A DNA stretch of 64,000 bases from Actinomycetospora succinea (GCF_004363095.1 NZ_SNYO01000014.1:62001-126000); one strand, 5' to 3'. Shown: positions 17,226 to 25,439, numbered from the stretch's first letter. Made by a program: numbers and translations. Notes: generated by a model not told the origin, from the sequence alone.

Positions 17226-19190
17226 GTGAAGCCGTTCGTCATCAACCGCCGGGGCCGTCTCGTCTTCCCGGCCAACTTCTTCGGCGAGCTGGACTTCACG
17301 GTCCTCGACACGCTCGAGCAGTTCACCGCGGTCATCGAGCGGGACTTCGAGGCGAAGGCCCCGACGGGCACCGACATCCTCCACCGGGTGGAGAGCGGCT
17401 CCTACCCGACCCGCTTCGAGCTGCTGCGCGACCTCGGCCAGAACCTGTTCTGGGTCAACCGGTACTCGATGACGATGTTCGACAAGCGTCCGACACGGTG
17501 GCGCGACGTCCCCCGGCACCGCGACGACGTCTTCCTCCCGGTGCTGACCCCGTGGGAGGACCGCGAGCGCAAGGTCGCGGCGGTCGAGCGCGCCTACCAG
17601 GAGCTGCCGGCGCGCTGGGCCGCCGACGCCGAGGACCGTGTCTTCGCCCTGCTCTTCGACGTGTTCCGGCACAAGCTCCACCACGCCACCGAGCTCCCCG
17701 CGATCAAGCCGACCGTCGCCGAGTTCCTCGAGCAGCCCGACGCGCTGACCTTCGTCATGCCCGACCACGACCCCGACCACCACCTCTTCCCGGTCGACGA
17801 GATCTTCGACGCCGACGAGGAGGTGCCCGAGCTCGAGGCGCTGATGCGCTGGTCGATGGTGCTGCACAACCTGTATCCGTGGGACGGCTCGCGCACGACG
17901 CTGCGCCACCCGGCCGACATCGGGCCGGACGACTTCGTCGTCACGTTCCACCCGCGCGACCGCGAGGTCGCGGCGTTCATCGACCGGGTCAAGCAGGCCC
18001 GCGCGACGGGTGCCCGCACGACGACCACGTCGACGCCGGTCGAGGCGGTACCGCCCCGCACGCCGTTCCCGCCGGTGCGGGTGCGCGAGGCCTTCCGGGT
18101 GCGGCCCGCGCTGGAGGCCCTGGCGATCGTGCGCGGCGAGCACGTCTGCGACAACGTCGACGTCATCCGCAACGCCAGCTTCTCGTGGTCGCCGATGAGC
18201 GCGGACGAGATCGCCCGCAAGACCGGGATCCGCCAGCGGCGCTACACGGCCCGCGAGCCCCACCACCTGGCGCTGGACGCCGCGCGGGCGGCGCTCGCGA
18301 AGTCCGGCCGGGCGCCCGCCGAGATCGGCGCGGTCCTGGTCAGCACCTGCACCAGCAACCGTCAGATCCCCTCCATCGCCACGTGGGTGTCGGGCGAGCT
18401 GGGGCTGGCGCAGACCCACACGTCGATGGACATGGTCGCCGCCTGCGCCGGGCTGCCCTACGGGCTCGCCGAGGCCGTCCGGCAGATCCAGGAGGTCGAG
18501 CGGCCCGTGCTGCTGGTGTGCGTCGAGAAGTTCTCGGACAAGATCGGGAGCGCGCGCACGTCCAGGATGATCTTCGGGGACGGCGCGGCGGCGATGGTCG
18601 TGGCCCCGGCCGCCGACGGCGCCCCGGTGGACGTCGAGGTGCTGCAGACCTACGCCAGCGGGCCGGTGTCGGAGGTCAACTCGATCATCTGGCCGAACCC
18701 GGAGTTCGACAACGACATCACCGTCTACGGGCCCGAGGTCAAGTCGCTGGTCCAGCGCTACCTGGACCAGATGCTCGGCGAGCTCTCCGAGCAGACCGAC
18801 CCCGACGACCCCGGCCGCAGCCTGCTCGACAGCATCGAGCTCATCGTCCCGCACCAGGCCAACAAGACGATGATCCTCGACCTGGCCGCGAAGGCCGGGC
18901 TCTCGGAGGACCAGCTCTACTTCGACATCGAGTCCGTGGGCAACGTGTCGGCCGCGAGCATCCCGATCGCCCTCCACGACGCCGTCCGCGACGGGGCGAT
19001 CGGCCGCCCGACGAGGGTCTTCGCCCCCGGCTTCGGGGCCGGCGCCGTCGGCGGCTACGCGGTGCTCCGCCTCGACCCGGCGATCGTCGCCGACGAGGTG
19101 GTGCTCGACCCCGTCGAGACCGACCGCGCGGCCCCGGCGCCCCAGACCCGGACGACGACCGACGACGTCCGCGTGGCCTTCGGCGAGTAG
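17226..19190 (+). CDS. KASIII-like 3-oxoacyl-ACP synthase with extra N-terminal domain
   Basis: A 654-residue two-part protein. The C-terminal half, from about residue 300, is a thiolase-fold FabH relative. The catalytic triad is intact: Cys407 in MVAACAGLPYG, His543 in IVPHQANKTM and Asn573 in SVGNVSAASIP, with family-like spacing. MIFGDGAAAMVV is also present. The first roughly 265 residues form a His- and Asp-rich domain I do not recognise (FVMPDHDPDHHLF, FHPRDREVAAF), joined by a Thr-rich linker. The GTG start follows a strong GAGGGGG site. It probably condenses an acyl-CoA in a specialised lipid route with the hotdog genes 28 bases downstream. Confidence 0.85.
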   Translation: MKPFVINRRGRLVFPANFFGELDFTVLDTLEQFTAVIERDFEAKAPTGTDILHRVESGSYPTRFELLRDLGQNLFWVNRYSMTMFDKRPTRWRDVPRHRDDVFLPVLTPWEDRERKVAAVERAYQELPARWAADAEDRVFALLFDVFRHKLHHATELPAIKPTVAEFLEQPDALTFVMPDHDPDHHLFPVDEIFDADEEVPELEALMRWSMVLHNLYPWDGSRTTLRHPADIGPDDFVVTFHPRDREVAAFIDRVKQARATGARTTTTSTPVEAVPPRTPFPPVRVREAFRVRPALEALAIVRGEHVCDNVDVIRNASFSWSPMSADEIARKTGIRQRRYTAREPHHLALDAARAALAKSGRAPAEIGAVLVSTCTSNRQIPSIATWVSGELGLAQTHTSMDMVAACAGLPYGLAEAVRQIQEVERPVLLVCVEKFSDKIGSARTSRMIFGDGAAAMVVAPAADGAPVDVEVLQTYASGPVSEVNSIIWPNPEFDNDITVYGPEVKSLVQRYLDQMLGELSEQTDPDDPGRSLLDSIELIVPHQANKTMILDLAAKAGLSEDQLYFDIESVGNVSAASIPIALHDAVRDGAIGRPTRVFAPGFGAGAVGGYAVLRLDPAIVADEVVLDPVETDRAAPAPQTRTTTDDVRVAFGE

Positions 19191-19218
19191 CCGGCCGTCA
19201 CGGACAGGGAGGCCGCCC

Positions 19219-19626
19219 GTGGGAAGGGTCGCTCAGGAGTTCGCGGACGTCCCCTACGAGGACCTCGAGCCGGGCGTGGTCCGCACGACGACCCACCGCC
19301 TCGACCCCTCGCTCGTCGCCGAGTACGAGCGACTCGTGGGCCCCTCGCCGGACGGCTCGGTCTCGCCGTGGGTCTTCTGCACCTTCCTGCCCATGTACCG
19401 GGCCCTCGGCGGGCGCATGGAGCAGGGATCGATCCACACCCGCCAGCGGATGGTCGAGCACCGTCCGGTGTCGGTCGGAGCGACGCTCACCGTCGAGCTG
19501 CGGGTGCTGGAGAAGATCGAGGAAGGGGGTCGACGGCACGTGACGCTCGAGATCGTCTTCGCGGACGAGGCCGGTCCGGTCTGTTCCTCCACCGGTACCT
19601 ACCTGTGGGGACACGCCACCCGATGA
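19219..19626 (+). CDS. Hotdog-fold protein, FAS1-like dehydratase N-half type
   Basis: A 135-residue protein with GTG start. VPYEDLEPGVVRTTTHRLDP, then SPWVFCTFLPMYRALGG, then an HTRQRMVEHRPVSVGATL segment, fit the non-catalytic MaoC/FAS1-like dehydratase half that pairs with a catalytic hotdog partner. No HxD catalytic motif is present. Its ATGA overlap with the next gene, also a hotdog protein, strongly suggests a heterodimer. With the KASIII-like enzyme it could shape a beta-hydroxyacyl intermediate. Confidence 0.72.
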   Translation: MGRVAQEFADVPYEDLEPGVVRTTTHRLDPSLVAEYERLVGPSPDGSVSPWVFCTFLPMYRALGGRMEQGSIHTRQRMVEHRPVSVGATLTVELRVLEKIEEGGRRHVTLEIVFADEAGPVCSSTGTYLWGHATR

Positions 19627-20057
19627 CCCCGGCGGACCCCGTGCTCGCCGTCGTGCGGCGGACCTTCACCCAGGACGACATCGACGCCTTCGGGCACGTC
19701 AGCGGCGGCACCGGCCACATCCACACGGACCCGGAGTTCGCGGCGGCGACCCCGTTCGGTCGCACCCTGGTCCAGGGCCTGTACCTCCTGGCTCTGGTCG
19801 AGAGGGCCGTCGCCGAGGCCGCGCCGGGTCGGCACGAGGTGTCGGTCCGGTTCGTCGCGCCCGTGGGCGTCGGCGACGAGTTCCGGGTCGAGGTCCGTGA
19901 CCACCCCGACTCGCCGGGAGACCTGGCGATCACGGCCTCCGTGGGGGAGCGGACCGCGGTGGTGGGCACGGCGACCAGGGCCCCGGAGGTCACTCCTCCA
20001 GCAGCGCGCGCAGGCGGAACTTCTGAATCTTCGTCGCCGACATCGGCCAGCTGGTGA
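19623..20057 (+). CDS. MaoC-like hotdog protein with altered catalytic motif
   Basis: A 144-residue hotdog protein. FTQDDIDAFGHVSGGTGHIHTDPEFA matches the region in R-specific enoyl-CoA hydratases where SGDxNPxHxD carries the Asp-His dyad; here the stretch reads SGGTGHIHTD, so the His is kept but the Asp and Asn are glycines. FGRTLVQGLYLL is the usual following helix. The start overlaps the previous hotdog gene by four bases. Its last 68 bases overlap the end of the convergent CoA ligase gene, so the C-terminal tail (rich in Ser, Thr and Ala) may be weakly constrained. Confidence 0.75.
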   Translation: MTPADPVLAVVRRTFTQDDIDAFGHVSGGTGHIHTDPEFAAATPFGRTLVQGLYLLALVERAVAEAAPGRHEVSVRFVAPVGVGDEFRVEVRDHPDSPGDLAITASVGERTAVVGTATRAPEVTPPAARAGGTSESSSPTSASW

Positions 20058-21639
20058 CGAAGCGGATCTCCCGCGGCACCTTGTAGGACGCGAGGTCGCC
20101 GCGGCAGAAGGCGATGAGGTCGGCTCCCGTGCACTCCGCGCCGTCCGTGGTCTCGACGAACGCCACCGGCACCTCGCCGTAGCGCGCCGACGGGCGGCCG
20201 ACGATCTGGGCCATCCGGACCTCGGGGTGCGTGCTCAGGAGGGCCTCGACCTCGAGCGGCGAGACGTTCTCCCCGCCGACCTTGAGCACGTCCTTCCTCC
20301 GGCCGAGGAAGAGCAGGGAGCCGTTCGCGTTCAGGCTCCCGGAGTCGCCGGTGCGCACCCAGCCGCCGGGGAGGATCGTCGCGGCCGTGGCCTCGGGGTC
20401 GCGGTAGTAGGCGCGGAAGGCGTTCACGCCCCGGAACTGGATCTCGCCGGGCGCGTCGACGGGCACGAGCGTCTCGGGGGCGTCGGGATCGGCGATGCGC
20501 ACCTCGATCCCGGGGATCGGGTTGCCGTTGCGTCCGAGCCGGTCGCCCTCCGGCTCGTCGAGCGCCGTCGCGGTGATCATGCCGGCGCCCTCGGTCATGC
20601 CGAAGTCGGTGAGCAGCGTCGCCTCGGCGGGCAGCAGCGCCTGGATCATCTCCTGGGTCTCGCGCGGCGCCACGTTGAGGACCGTGCGCACCGAGCGCAG
20701 CCGCTCAGGGGCGTATCCGGGGGCGCGCAGGAGCCCGAGCGTCAGCGGCGGGAACGCCGGGAACAGGTGCTCCGCGTGCCGGCGTTCGATGTGCTCGAGC
20801 GCGACCTCGGGATCGAAGTGGCTCATCGACATCACCGCGGCGCCGCGGACGAGCGCCGAGACGGTGGGTCCGATCCCGCCGACGTGGAAGAAGGGGCACG
20901 GGGTCCACATCGCCTCGCCCCGCCGCAGCCCGACGACGTCGGCGAACGCCGACCAGCTGCCGCGCAGCGCGCGGTGGGTCAGCTCGCAGCCCTTGGGGTC
21001 GGCGGTCGTCCCGGAGGTGTAGAGCAGGACGGCGGTGTCGTCGGCGGTCCTCGCGTGGGTGGCCGCGGTGACCGCGTCGTCGGGGACCCCGCGTCCCGCC
21101 TCGATCAGCCCGGGGAGGGGCGCGGCGAACGGCACCTCCTTGGCGCCGTCGAGGTAGATGCGGCGCAGACGCGGCGCGCCTGCCGCGGTCACGGTGCCGT
21201 CGGGGCCCGGGCGCAGGTCCGGCAGCGCCTCGGACACGAGCGCGGTGAAGTCGGTGTGCTCGTCGACGGCGTCGGTGGTGACGAGGAGCTCGGCGTCGCA
21301 CCGGCCCAGGACGTAGCTCAGCTCGCGGCGCTTGAAGCGGGCGTTCAGGGGGACGAGGACGCCGCCCGCGAGGTGCACCCCGAACAGGAGCTCGACGTAG
21401 GTCGGCGAGTTGGTCATGAGGGCCGCGACGTGGCCGCCCGGGCGCAGCCCCGCGGCGATCAGACCCTTCGCCATCGCGACCGCGCGCCGCAGGAACGCCG
21501 CGTAGGTCAGGTCGACGTCCGGGAAGGACACGAAGGTCAGGTCGGGGTGCTCCTCGGCCCGGTGCACCAGCTCGACGGCCAGCGTGCCCTCGGTCGTCGC
21601 GGTGGCCCGCTCTCCACCGCCCGGCAGTGCCGACACCAT
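19990..21639 (-). CDS. AMP-dependent acyl-CoA ligase
   Basis: A 549-residue ANL-superfamily acid-CoA ligase. The phosphate-binding motif is LLYTSGTTADPKGCELTH, the adenine motif region reads TDFGMTEGAG, WVRTGDSGSL holds the catalytic Asp, and the hinge and C-terminal lysine region read GRRKDVLKVGGENVSP and TKIQKF. The ATG at 21639 was chosen because GGAGG lies six bases upstream. It is divergent from the unknown 347-residue gene at 21747 and converges on the KASIII/hotdog genes. It may activate the acid that feeds or leaves that set. Confidence 0.9.
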   Translation of the reverse strand: MVSALPGGGERATATTEGTLAVELVHRAEEHPDLTFVSFPDVDLTYAAFLRRAVAMAKGLIAAGLRPGGHVAALMTNSPTYVELLFGVHLAGGVLVPLNARFKRRELSYVLGRCDAELLVTTDAVDEHTDFTALVSEALPDLRPGPDGTVTAAGAPRLRRIYLDGAKEVPFAAPLPGLIEAGRGVPDDAVTAATHARTADDTAVLLYTSGTTADPKGCELTHRALRGSWSAFADVVGLRRGEAMWTPCPFFHVGGIGPTVSALVRGAAVMSMSHFDPEVALEHIERRHAEHLFPAFPPLTLGLLRAPGYAPERLRSVRTVLNVAPRETQEMIQALLPAEATLLTDFGMTEGAGMITATALDEPEGDRLGRNGNPIPGIEVRIADPDAPETLVPVDAPGEIQFRGVNAFRAYYRDPEATAATILPGGWVRTGDSGSLNANGSLLFLGRRKDVLKVGGENVSPLEVEALLSTHPEVRMAQIVGRPSARYGEVPVAFVETTDGAECTGADLIAFCRGDLASYKVPREIRFVTSWPMSATKIQKFRLRALLEE

Positions 21640-21665
21640 CGCGACCTCCACGGCCGAGCGCCAAA

Positions 21666-21679
21666 CAAACGGCAGTTTG
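21666..21679. promoter_or_regulatory. Candidate operator CAAAC-N4-GTTTG
   Basis: A perfect 5-base inverted repeat, CAAAC (21666-21670) and GTTTG (21675-21679), separated by GGCA. It sits in the divergent region between the CoA ligase and the gene at 21747. A second, wider pair TTGACA (21677-21682) and TGTCAA (21698-21703) overlaps it. No regulator gene is adjacent, so the binder would act from elsewhere. Confidence 0.45.
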
Positions 21680-21746
21680 ACAACCTGCGCCGAGCGGTGT
21701 CAACGTCGGTCCCACCTGCTGGGGAGCCCGGAAGGACCGGCCACTG

Positions 21747-22790
21747 ATGCGCTACCACGTGTACCTGGAGGGCGAACCCACGCTGGAGTCCTACCGGCTG
21801 AGCCACCGGCCGCGGGAGGACTACGCCCCCGTCTTCATCTGCCCGTTCGTCGTCCTCACCGACTCCTCGGGCCGGCTCTACAACGCCATGCGCGGCATCC
21901 AGGGCCAGAACAAGAACGAGACCCTGAACATGGGCGTCTACCGCCTCGACGGTCGCCTCGACGCCCAGTGCCCCGTCCTGTTCCCCTACGCCGAGAACCC
22001 GATCACCGAGCGGTACCGGGTGACGGAGACCGCCGACGCGGTGAGCTACGTCGGGGAGACGTGGCGCTACGACTTCGGGGTGAGCGACTACCGCTGGGTG
22101 GACGGCTCGGGTCGTCTCGACCTGACCGCGCGGCGGCTCGGCCAGGTCTGCACGTTCTGGGTGCCCGAGCAGGAGGGCTACGAGTACCCGCAGATGCTGC
22201 GCTCCCACCTCGGCAAGGCCACCGGCACGCTCGACGGCGAGCCCGTCGAGGGCCTGTTCATGCTCGACTACATCTACAGCAGGCCCGACGCGATGTGGAA
22301 CGAGATGGGCATGCTCAGCAAGCTCCACAACGTGTGGCTGAACTGGCTCGTCGAGTACGAGGACGGGTCGTACGAGGGCGGCTACGCCTGGCGCGGTCGC
22401 CCGGGCACGGGGTTCGCGGCCGCGCACCAGGTGGTGGACGGGGTGAGCACCGCCCGCAGCGACGCGAGCGTGTCGACCCACTTCACCGAGCGCGGCACGG
22501 TCACCAAGGTCGACCTCGCGCTCGGGGCGGACGCCTCCCTGACGCTCGAGCAGTTCGGGTCGACCGACTGGCCGCTGCACACGTGCGGCACGGTCAGCTC
22601 CGCGGGCGCCGGCAAGACGATCGCCCGCAGCTGGAACTACACGGAGTTCTTCCCGCTGAACTGGAGCGCCGTGGCCGACTACCAGGCCGCCCACCACGCG
22701 CTCTACGGCCGGCGGCCCTCGTTCGCGCGACTGATGGAGGGCGCGCGGATCGAGGACCAGCGACTGGTGTTCCCGCGGGAGAGCGCCTGA
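21747..22790 (+). CDS. Conserved-looking protein of unknown function, possible lipocalin-like fold
   Basis: A 347-residue protein I cannot name. It has no signal peptide or membrane segment and is rich in aromatic residues (many Trp and Tyr), with alternating beta-strand-like patterns such as RYRVTETADAVSYVGETWRY and YEDGSYEGGYAWRGRPG. This recalls the two-domain lipocalin-like proteins related to carotenoid hydratase CrtC and AttH, but that is a weak pattern match. There are four cysteines. It is divergent from the CoA ligase across a palindromic region, so it may belong to the same lipid or terpenoid pathway. Codon use matches its neighbours. Confidence 0.6.
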   Translation: MRYHVYLEGEPTLESYRLSHRPREDYAPVFICPFVVLTDSSGRLYNAMRGIQGQNKNETLNMGVYRLDGRLDAQCPVLFPYAENPITERYRVTETADAVSYVGETWRYDFGVSDYRWVDGSGRLDLTARRLGQVCTFWVPEQEGYEYPQMLRSHLGKATGTLDGEPVEGLFMLDYIYSRPDAMWNEMGMLSKLHNVWLNWLVEYEDGSYEGGYAWRGRPGTGFAAAHQVVDGVSTARSDASVSTHFTERGTVTKVDLALGADASLTLEQFGSTDWPLHTCGTVSSAGAGKTIARSWNYTEFFPLNWSAVADYQAAHHALYGRRPSFARLMEGARIEDQRLVFPRESA

Positions 22791-22820
22791 GCTCGACCAC
22801 CGCTCGGCCCGGCGGTCGGT

Positions 22821-24170
22821 CTACTCGGCGCTGCCCCGCTCGCCCGCGTCGTCACGACCCCCACCGTCGGTCTCCGTGGACGCGCGATCCCGGTCGGGGT
22901 CCCGGGGCGGATCGGTGTCCGCCGCCGCGCGGGAGGACGCGTCGTCGCGCGGCGTCGCGTGCCGGCCGGCCGTCGAGGCGTCCCGCGTGCGCGTGGTGTC
23001 GCGTGCCGGGTGGTCGCGGGAGGAGTCCCGGGTGCGCGTGGTGTCGCGTGACGAGTGGTCGCGTGCCGGGTGGTCGCGGGAGGAGTCCCGGGTCCGCGTG
23101 GTGTCGCGATCCGACTGGTCACGTCCGGTCCGGCTCGTCGGCTCGGGCGGCGCGGGGCGACGGCCGCCCTCCGCGACGGCCTGGTGGCGTGCCGGGGCCT
23201 CGCGGCTCGGGTCGGCGGCGGCTCCGTGCTCGACGCGCCAGCCGCCGAACCGCACCGTGCTCGGGACCCCGATCGTCCGGTCCCGGTGGAGGCCGATCTT
23301 GAGGTAGCTCTGCTGGCCCGGGTAGAGCGTGCCGCCCCTGGGGTGGTCGTCGACGACGACGGGCCGGCCGTCCCGCCAGACACTGACCTCCCCCTTGTCG
23401 GGGTCGGCGGAGAAGCGCACCAGCAGCCGCAGCCGGGTCCACTCGCCGACCGGTGCAGGCCCGAGGGAGCGCGTGAAGGTCCGTGCCCCCGAGGGATGGC
23501 CCTCGCCGCCGTGCAGGACGAGCTCGCCGTCCTCCACCCGGAGGTCCAGCGGCGCCTGTCCCGGACTGTCGTTCTCCCAGCGGGCGATGACCTGCCGAGC
23601 CGAACGCCCCGGGGCGAACGTGCCGTCGAGACGTACCGAGAAGGAGACGTCGTGCCGGGATCCCTCGCCGACGACGGGGATGGCCGGCTCGAGCTCGCTC
23701 CGCTGCCCGCGCCCGCTGAGGTGGAAGGACACCTCGTCGCCAGCAACGTGCGGAGGCGGCGCCGCGACGGTGTTCCACGGCGTCCGCTCGAAGGCGCGCG
23801 GACCGTCGCCGCGCCACACCTCCGACGGCGGTGCCTCGGCCGGCGCGGGTGGGAGCTCCGGCCGTTCGGCCGGGACGGCGCCGCTCGGGCCCTCGCCCGA
23901 CGGGGGCGGCGCGGGGAGCACTCCCGGTCCGGCGCCCGAGGTGCCCGAGGCGTCGCCCCCGGAGCCGGCGTCCGGGTGGGGGAGGGACGCCTCGCGGAAC
24001 CAGGGCATCGAGGTGCTGGCGACGGCGATCCCGCCCGCGAGGGCGCCGACGGCGACCAGGGACACCGCGCGGGCCCGCGCCACGCTCGGCGGTCGCCGGT
24101 GCGAGCGCACCTCTCCTGCCGTGATCGGCACCGGGCGCGTTCCCGCGCCGGTATCGCGATGGCGTCCCAT
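22821..24170 (-). CDS. Exported polysaccharide-lyase-like (heparin lyase I family) protein with repeat tail
   Basis: A 449-residue protein starting at the ATG at 24170. A single hydrophobic segment around residues 28-50 (VSLVAVGALAGGIAVAS) anchors or exports it. A proline/glycine-rich linker of about 75 residues follows. The jelly-roll-like body runs from about residue 135 to 370, with VIARWENDSPGQAPLDLRV and GEWTRLRLLVRFSADPDKGE and PGQQSYLKIGLHRDRTIGV, typical of Polysacc_lyase (PF14099) proteins. The charged tail repeats a 15-residue unit RDTTRTRDSSRDHPA. Whether it still cleaves glycans is unknown. It may act at the cell wall. Confidence 0.75.
   Translation of the reverse strand: MGRHRDTGAGTRPVPITAGEVRSHRRPPSVARARAVSLVAVGALAGGIAVASTSMPWFREASLPHPDAGSGGDASGTSGAGPGVLPAPPPSGEGPSGAVPAERPELPPAPAEAPPSEVWRGDGPRAFERTPWNTVAAPPPHVAGDEVSFHLSGRGQRSELEPAIPVVGEGSRHDVSFSVRLDGTFAPGRSARQVIARWENDSPGQAPLDLRVEDGELVLHGGEGHPSGARTFTRSLGPAPVGEWTRLRLLVRFSADPDKGEVSVWRDGRPVVVDDHPRGGTLYPGQQSYLKIGLHRDRTIGVPSTVRFGGWRVEHGAAADPSREAPARHQAVAEGGRRPAPPEPTSRTGRDQSDRDTTRTRDSSRDHPARDHSSRDTTRTRDSSRDHPARDTTRTRDASTAGRHATPRDDASSRAAADTDPPRDPDRDRASTETDGGGRDDAGERGSAE
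22987..23108. repeat. 45/60-bp in-frame tandem repeat
   Basis: A 45-base unit at 22987-23031 recurs at 23032-23091 with a 15-base insertion and again partly from 23092 to 23108. It encodes the Arg/Asp/Thr-rich tail of the exported lyase-like protein (minus strand). All unit lengths are multiples of three and 15, so expansion and contraction keep the frame. Confidence 0.85.
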
Positions 24171-24301
24171 GATCGCGCCGGCGACCCCCGGATCTCGACG
24201 ACTCCACGGAGACGTTGCCGGAGGATCGGGCGGGAAACGCCCTACCGGCGAGCTTGGTGCCGGCGTTCCAACGGATTGCGCCGCCTGCGCGCGTCCGCTG
24301 A

Positions 24302-24892
24302 TCAGCCCGCTGCGCCGACGAGGCGGTCCACGAGCACCTCCAGGCGCGCGGGCGCGTACTCGGCGGGCAGTCGCCCGGCCCGCGTCAGGGTCACGAGCCC
24401 GTGCAGGGTGGCCCACGCGACCTCGGTCAACGTTCCCGAGTCGGCGGACCCGGCGACCCGCGCGAAGACCTCGTCCAGGGCCTCGAACGCCGCCCGGAGG
24501 GGCGCCGGGGTGGCCTCGTCGGCGAACCGCAGGCCGGTGCTCATCGAGAAGATGGCGTCGTAGACCGCGGGGTTCTCGCGGGCCCAGTCCAGGTAGGCCG
24601 TGGCGAGGGCGCGCACGGCGGCGGTGCCCGAGGCGTCCGGCACTGCGGCGTGCACCGCCCGGTGCACCGCCTCGGTGAGCTCGGCGGCGCCCTCGAGCGC
24701 GACCGCCGACACGATCTCGTCCTTGCCGCCGAAGTGGCTGTAGAGCACCGGCTGGCTGTACTCGATGCGCCCGGCGAGCCGCCGGGTGGTCACCGCGTCC
24801 CAGCCCTCCGCCTCGGCCAGCTCGCGCGCCGTCGCGAGGATCAGGCGATGGCGCGCGGCCCGGTCGCGCTCCTTGCGCTGCTGCACCGTCAC
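24302..24892 (-). CDS. TetR family regulator with WHG-type C-terminal domain
   Basis: A 196-residue TetR regulator. The DNA-binding head shows LILATARELAEAEGWDAVTT then RIEYSQPVLYSHFGGKDEI at residues 18-58. The ligand domain fits the TetR_C_13 (WHG) group, with YLDWARENPAVYDAIFS. It is divergent from the DUF4267/DUF1772 gene pair, and the intergenic region has two matching palindromes (24913-24927 and 24963-24977), so autoregulation and control of that pair are very likely. Confidence 0.92.
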   Translation of the reverse strand: MTVQQRKERDRAARHRLILATARELAEAEGWDAVTTRRLAGRIEYSQPVLYSHFGGKDEIVSAVALEGAAELTEAVHRAVHAAVPDASGTAAVRALATAYLDWARENPAVYDAIFSMSTGLRFADEATPAPLRAAFEALDEVFARVAGSADSGTLTEVAWATLHGLVTLTRAGRLPAEYAPARLEVLVDRLVGAAG

Positions 24893-24912
24893 GACGTCAC
24901 GCTAGCACGTTT

Positions 24913-24977
24913 TCTAGCGGCGCTAGACATGCGAGCGTTGACTGTCTAGCGTCGGTTGTGTTCCTAGCAGCGCTAGA
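24913..24977. promoter_or_regulatory. Paired 15-bp operators for the adjacent TetR
   Basis: TCTAGCGGCGCTAGA at 24913-24927 and CCTAGCAGCGCTAGA at 24963-24977 share the core CTAGC-N3-GCTAG. Their centres (24920 and 24970) are exactly 50 bases apart. A half-site TCTAGCG begins near 24945 and a GCTAGC at 24901. The second site lies 14 bases before the GTG of the DUF4267 gene. The TetR at 24302 is the obvious binder. Confidence 0.82.
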
Positions 24978-24991
24978 TTCCAGGAGACGCC

Positions 24992-25438
24992 GTGAACAGC
25001 AGACGGATCGGGACAGCCCTCCTCGGGGCGGTCGGCGTGGGCATCGCCGTCGTCGGCAGCAGGTACCTCGCCGACCCGGTGGGACAGGTCCCGGGCTACG
25101 TCGGGAGCACCACGCTCGACCCGGCGGTCGTCGCGGGCAACGCGAAAGGCGTGCGCGACCTGGCCGCCGGTGGCGCCGTGACCGTGCTCCTGGCCGCGCG
25201 GCAGTGGCGGGCGGCGGGGTGGTTCGCCGTCGGCGCGGCGACGATCCCGGTCGGCGACATGCTCGTCGTGCTCGCGCAGGGCGGGTCGGTGCTCACCGCC
25301 CTCGCCGTGCACGGCGCGACCGCGCTGGTCGTGCTGCTGGCGGGCGTGCTCCTCCTGCGGGGCAGCGCCCCGGCCACGGTGCCGGCTCGCGGCCGGCGGG
25401 CCGGCCGCGTCGTGACCAGCGCCGTCGGGCGGGTGTGA
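24992..25438 (+). CDS. DUF4267 small membrane protein
   Basis: A 148-residue protein with four predicted membrane helices. The first residues (RIGTALLGAVGVGIAVVGSRYL) and the patterns NAKGVRDLAAGG and IPVGDMLVVLAQGG match DUF4267 proteins. Function is unknown. A GTG start is used with AGGAG upstream. The next gene starts one base after the stop codon, so they are co-translated, and both are probably derepressed when the divergent TetR binds its ligand. Confidence 0.8.
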   Translation: MNSRRIGTALLGAVGVGIAVVGSRYLADPVGQVPGYVGSTTLDPAVVAGNAKGVRDLAAGGAVTVLLAARQWRAAGWFAVGAATIPVGDMLVVLAQGGSVLTALAVHGATALVVLLAGVLLLRGSAPATVPARGRRAGRVVTSAVGRV

Positions 25439-25439
25439 C

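Noticed and set aside
13794-18977. A continuous minus-strand open frame of more than 1,700 codons
   Set aside because: Only its downstream part (13794-15119) matches a phosphatase. The rest is antisense or out of frame to the ABC transporter and KASIII genes and has low-complexity Arg/Gly/Asp/Val composition, as expected of GC-rich shadow frames.
22987-23108. Regular repeats that could be read as a CRISPR array
   Set aside because: Units are in-frame coding repeats of an Arg/Asp/Thr tail without unique spacers, so this is a tandem protein repeat.
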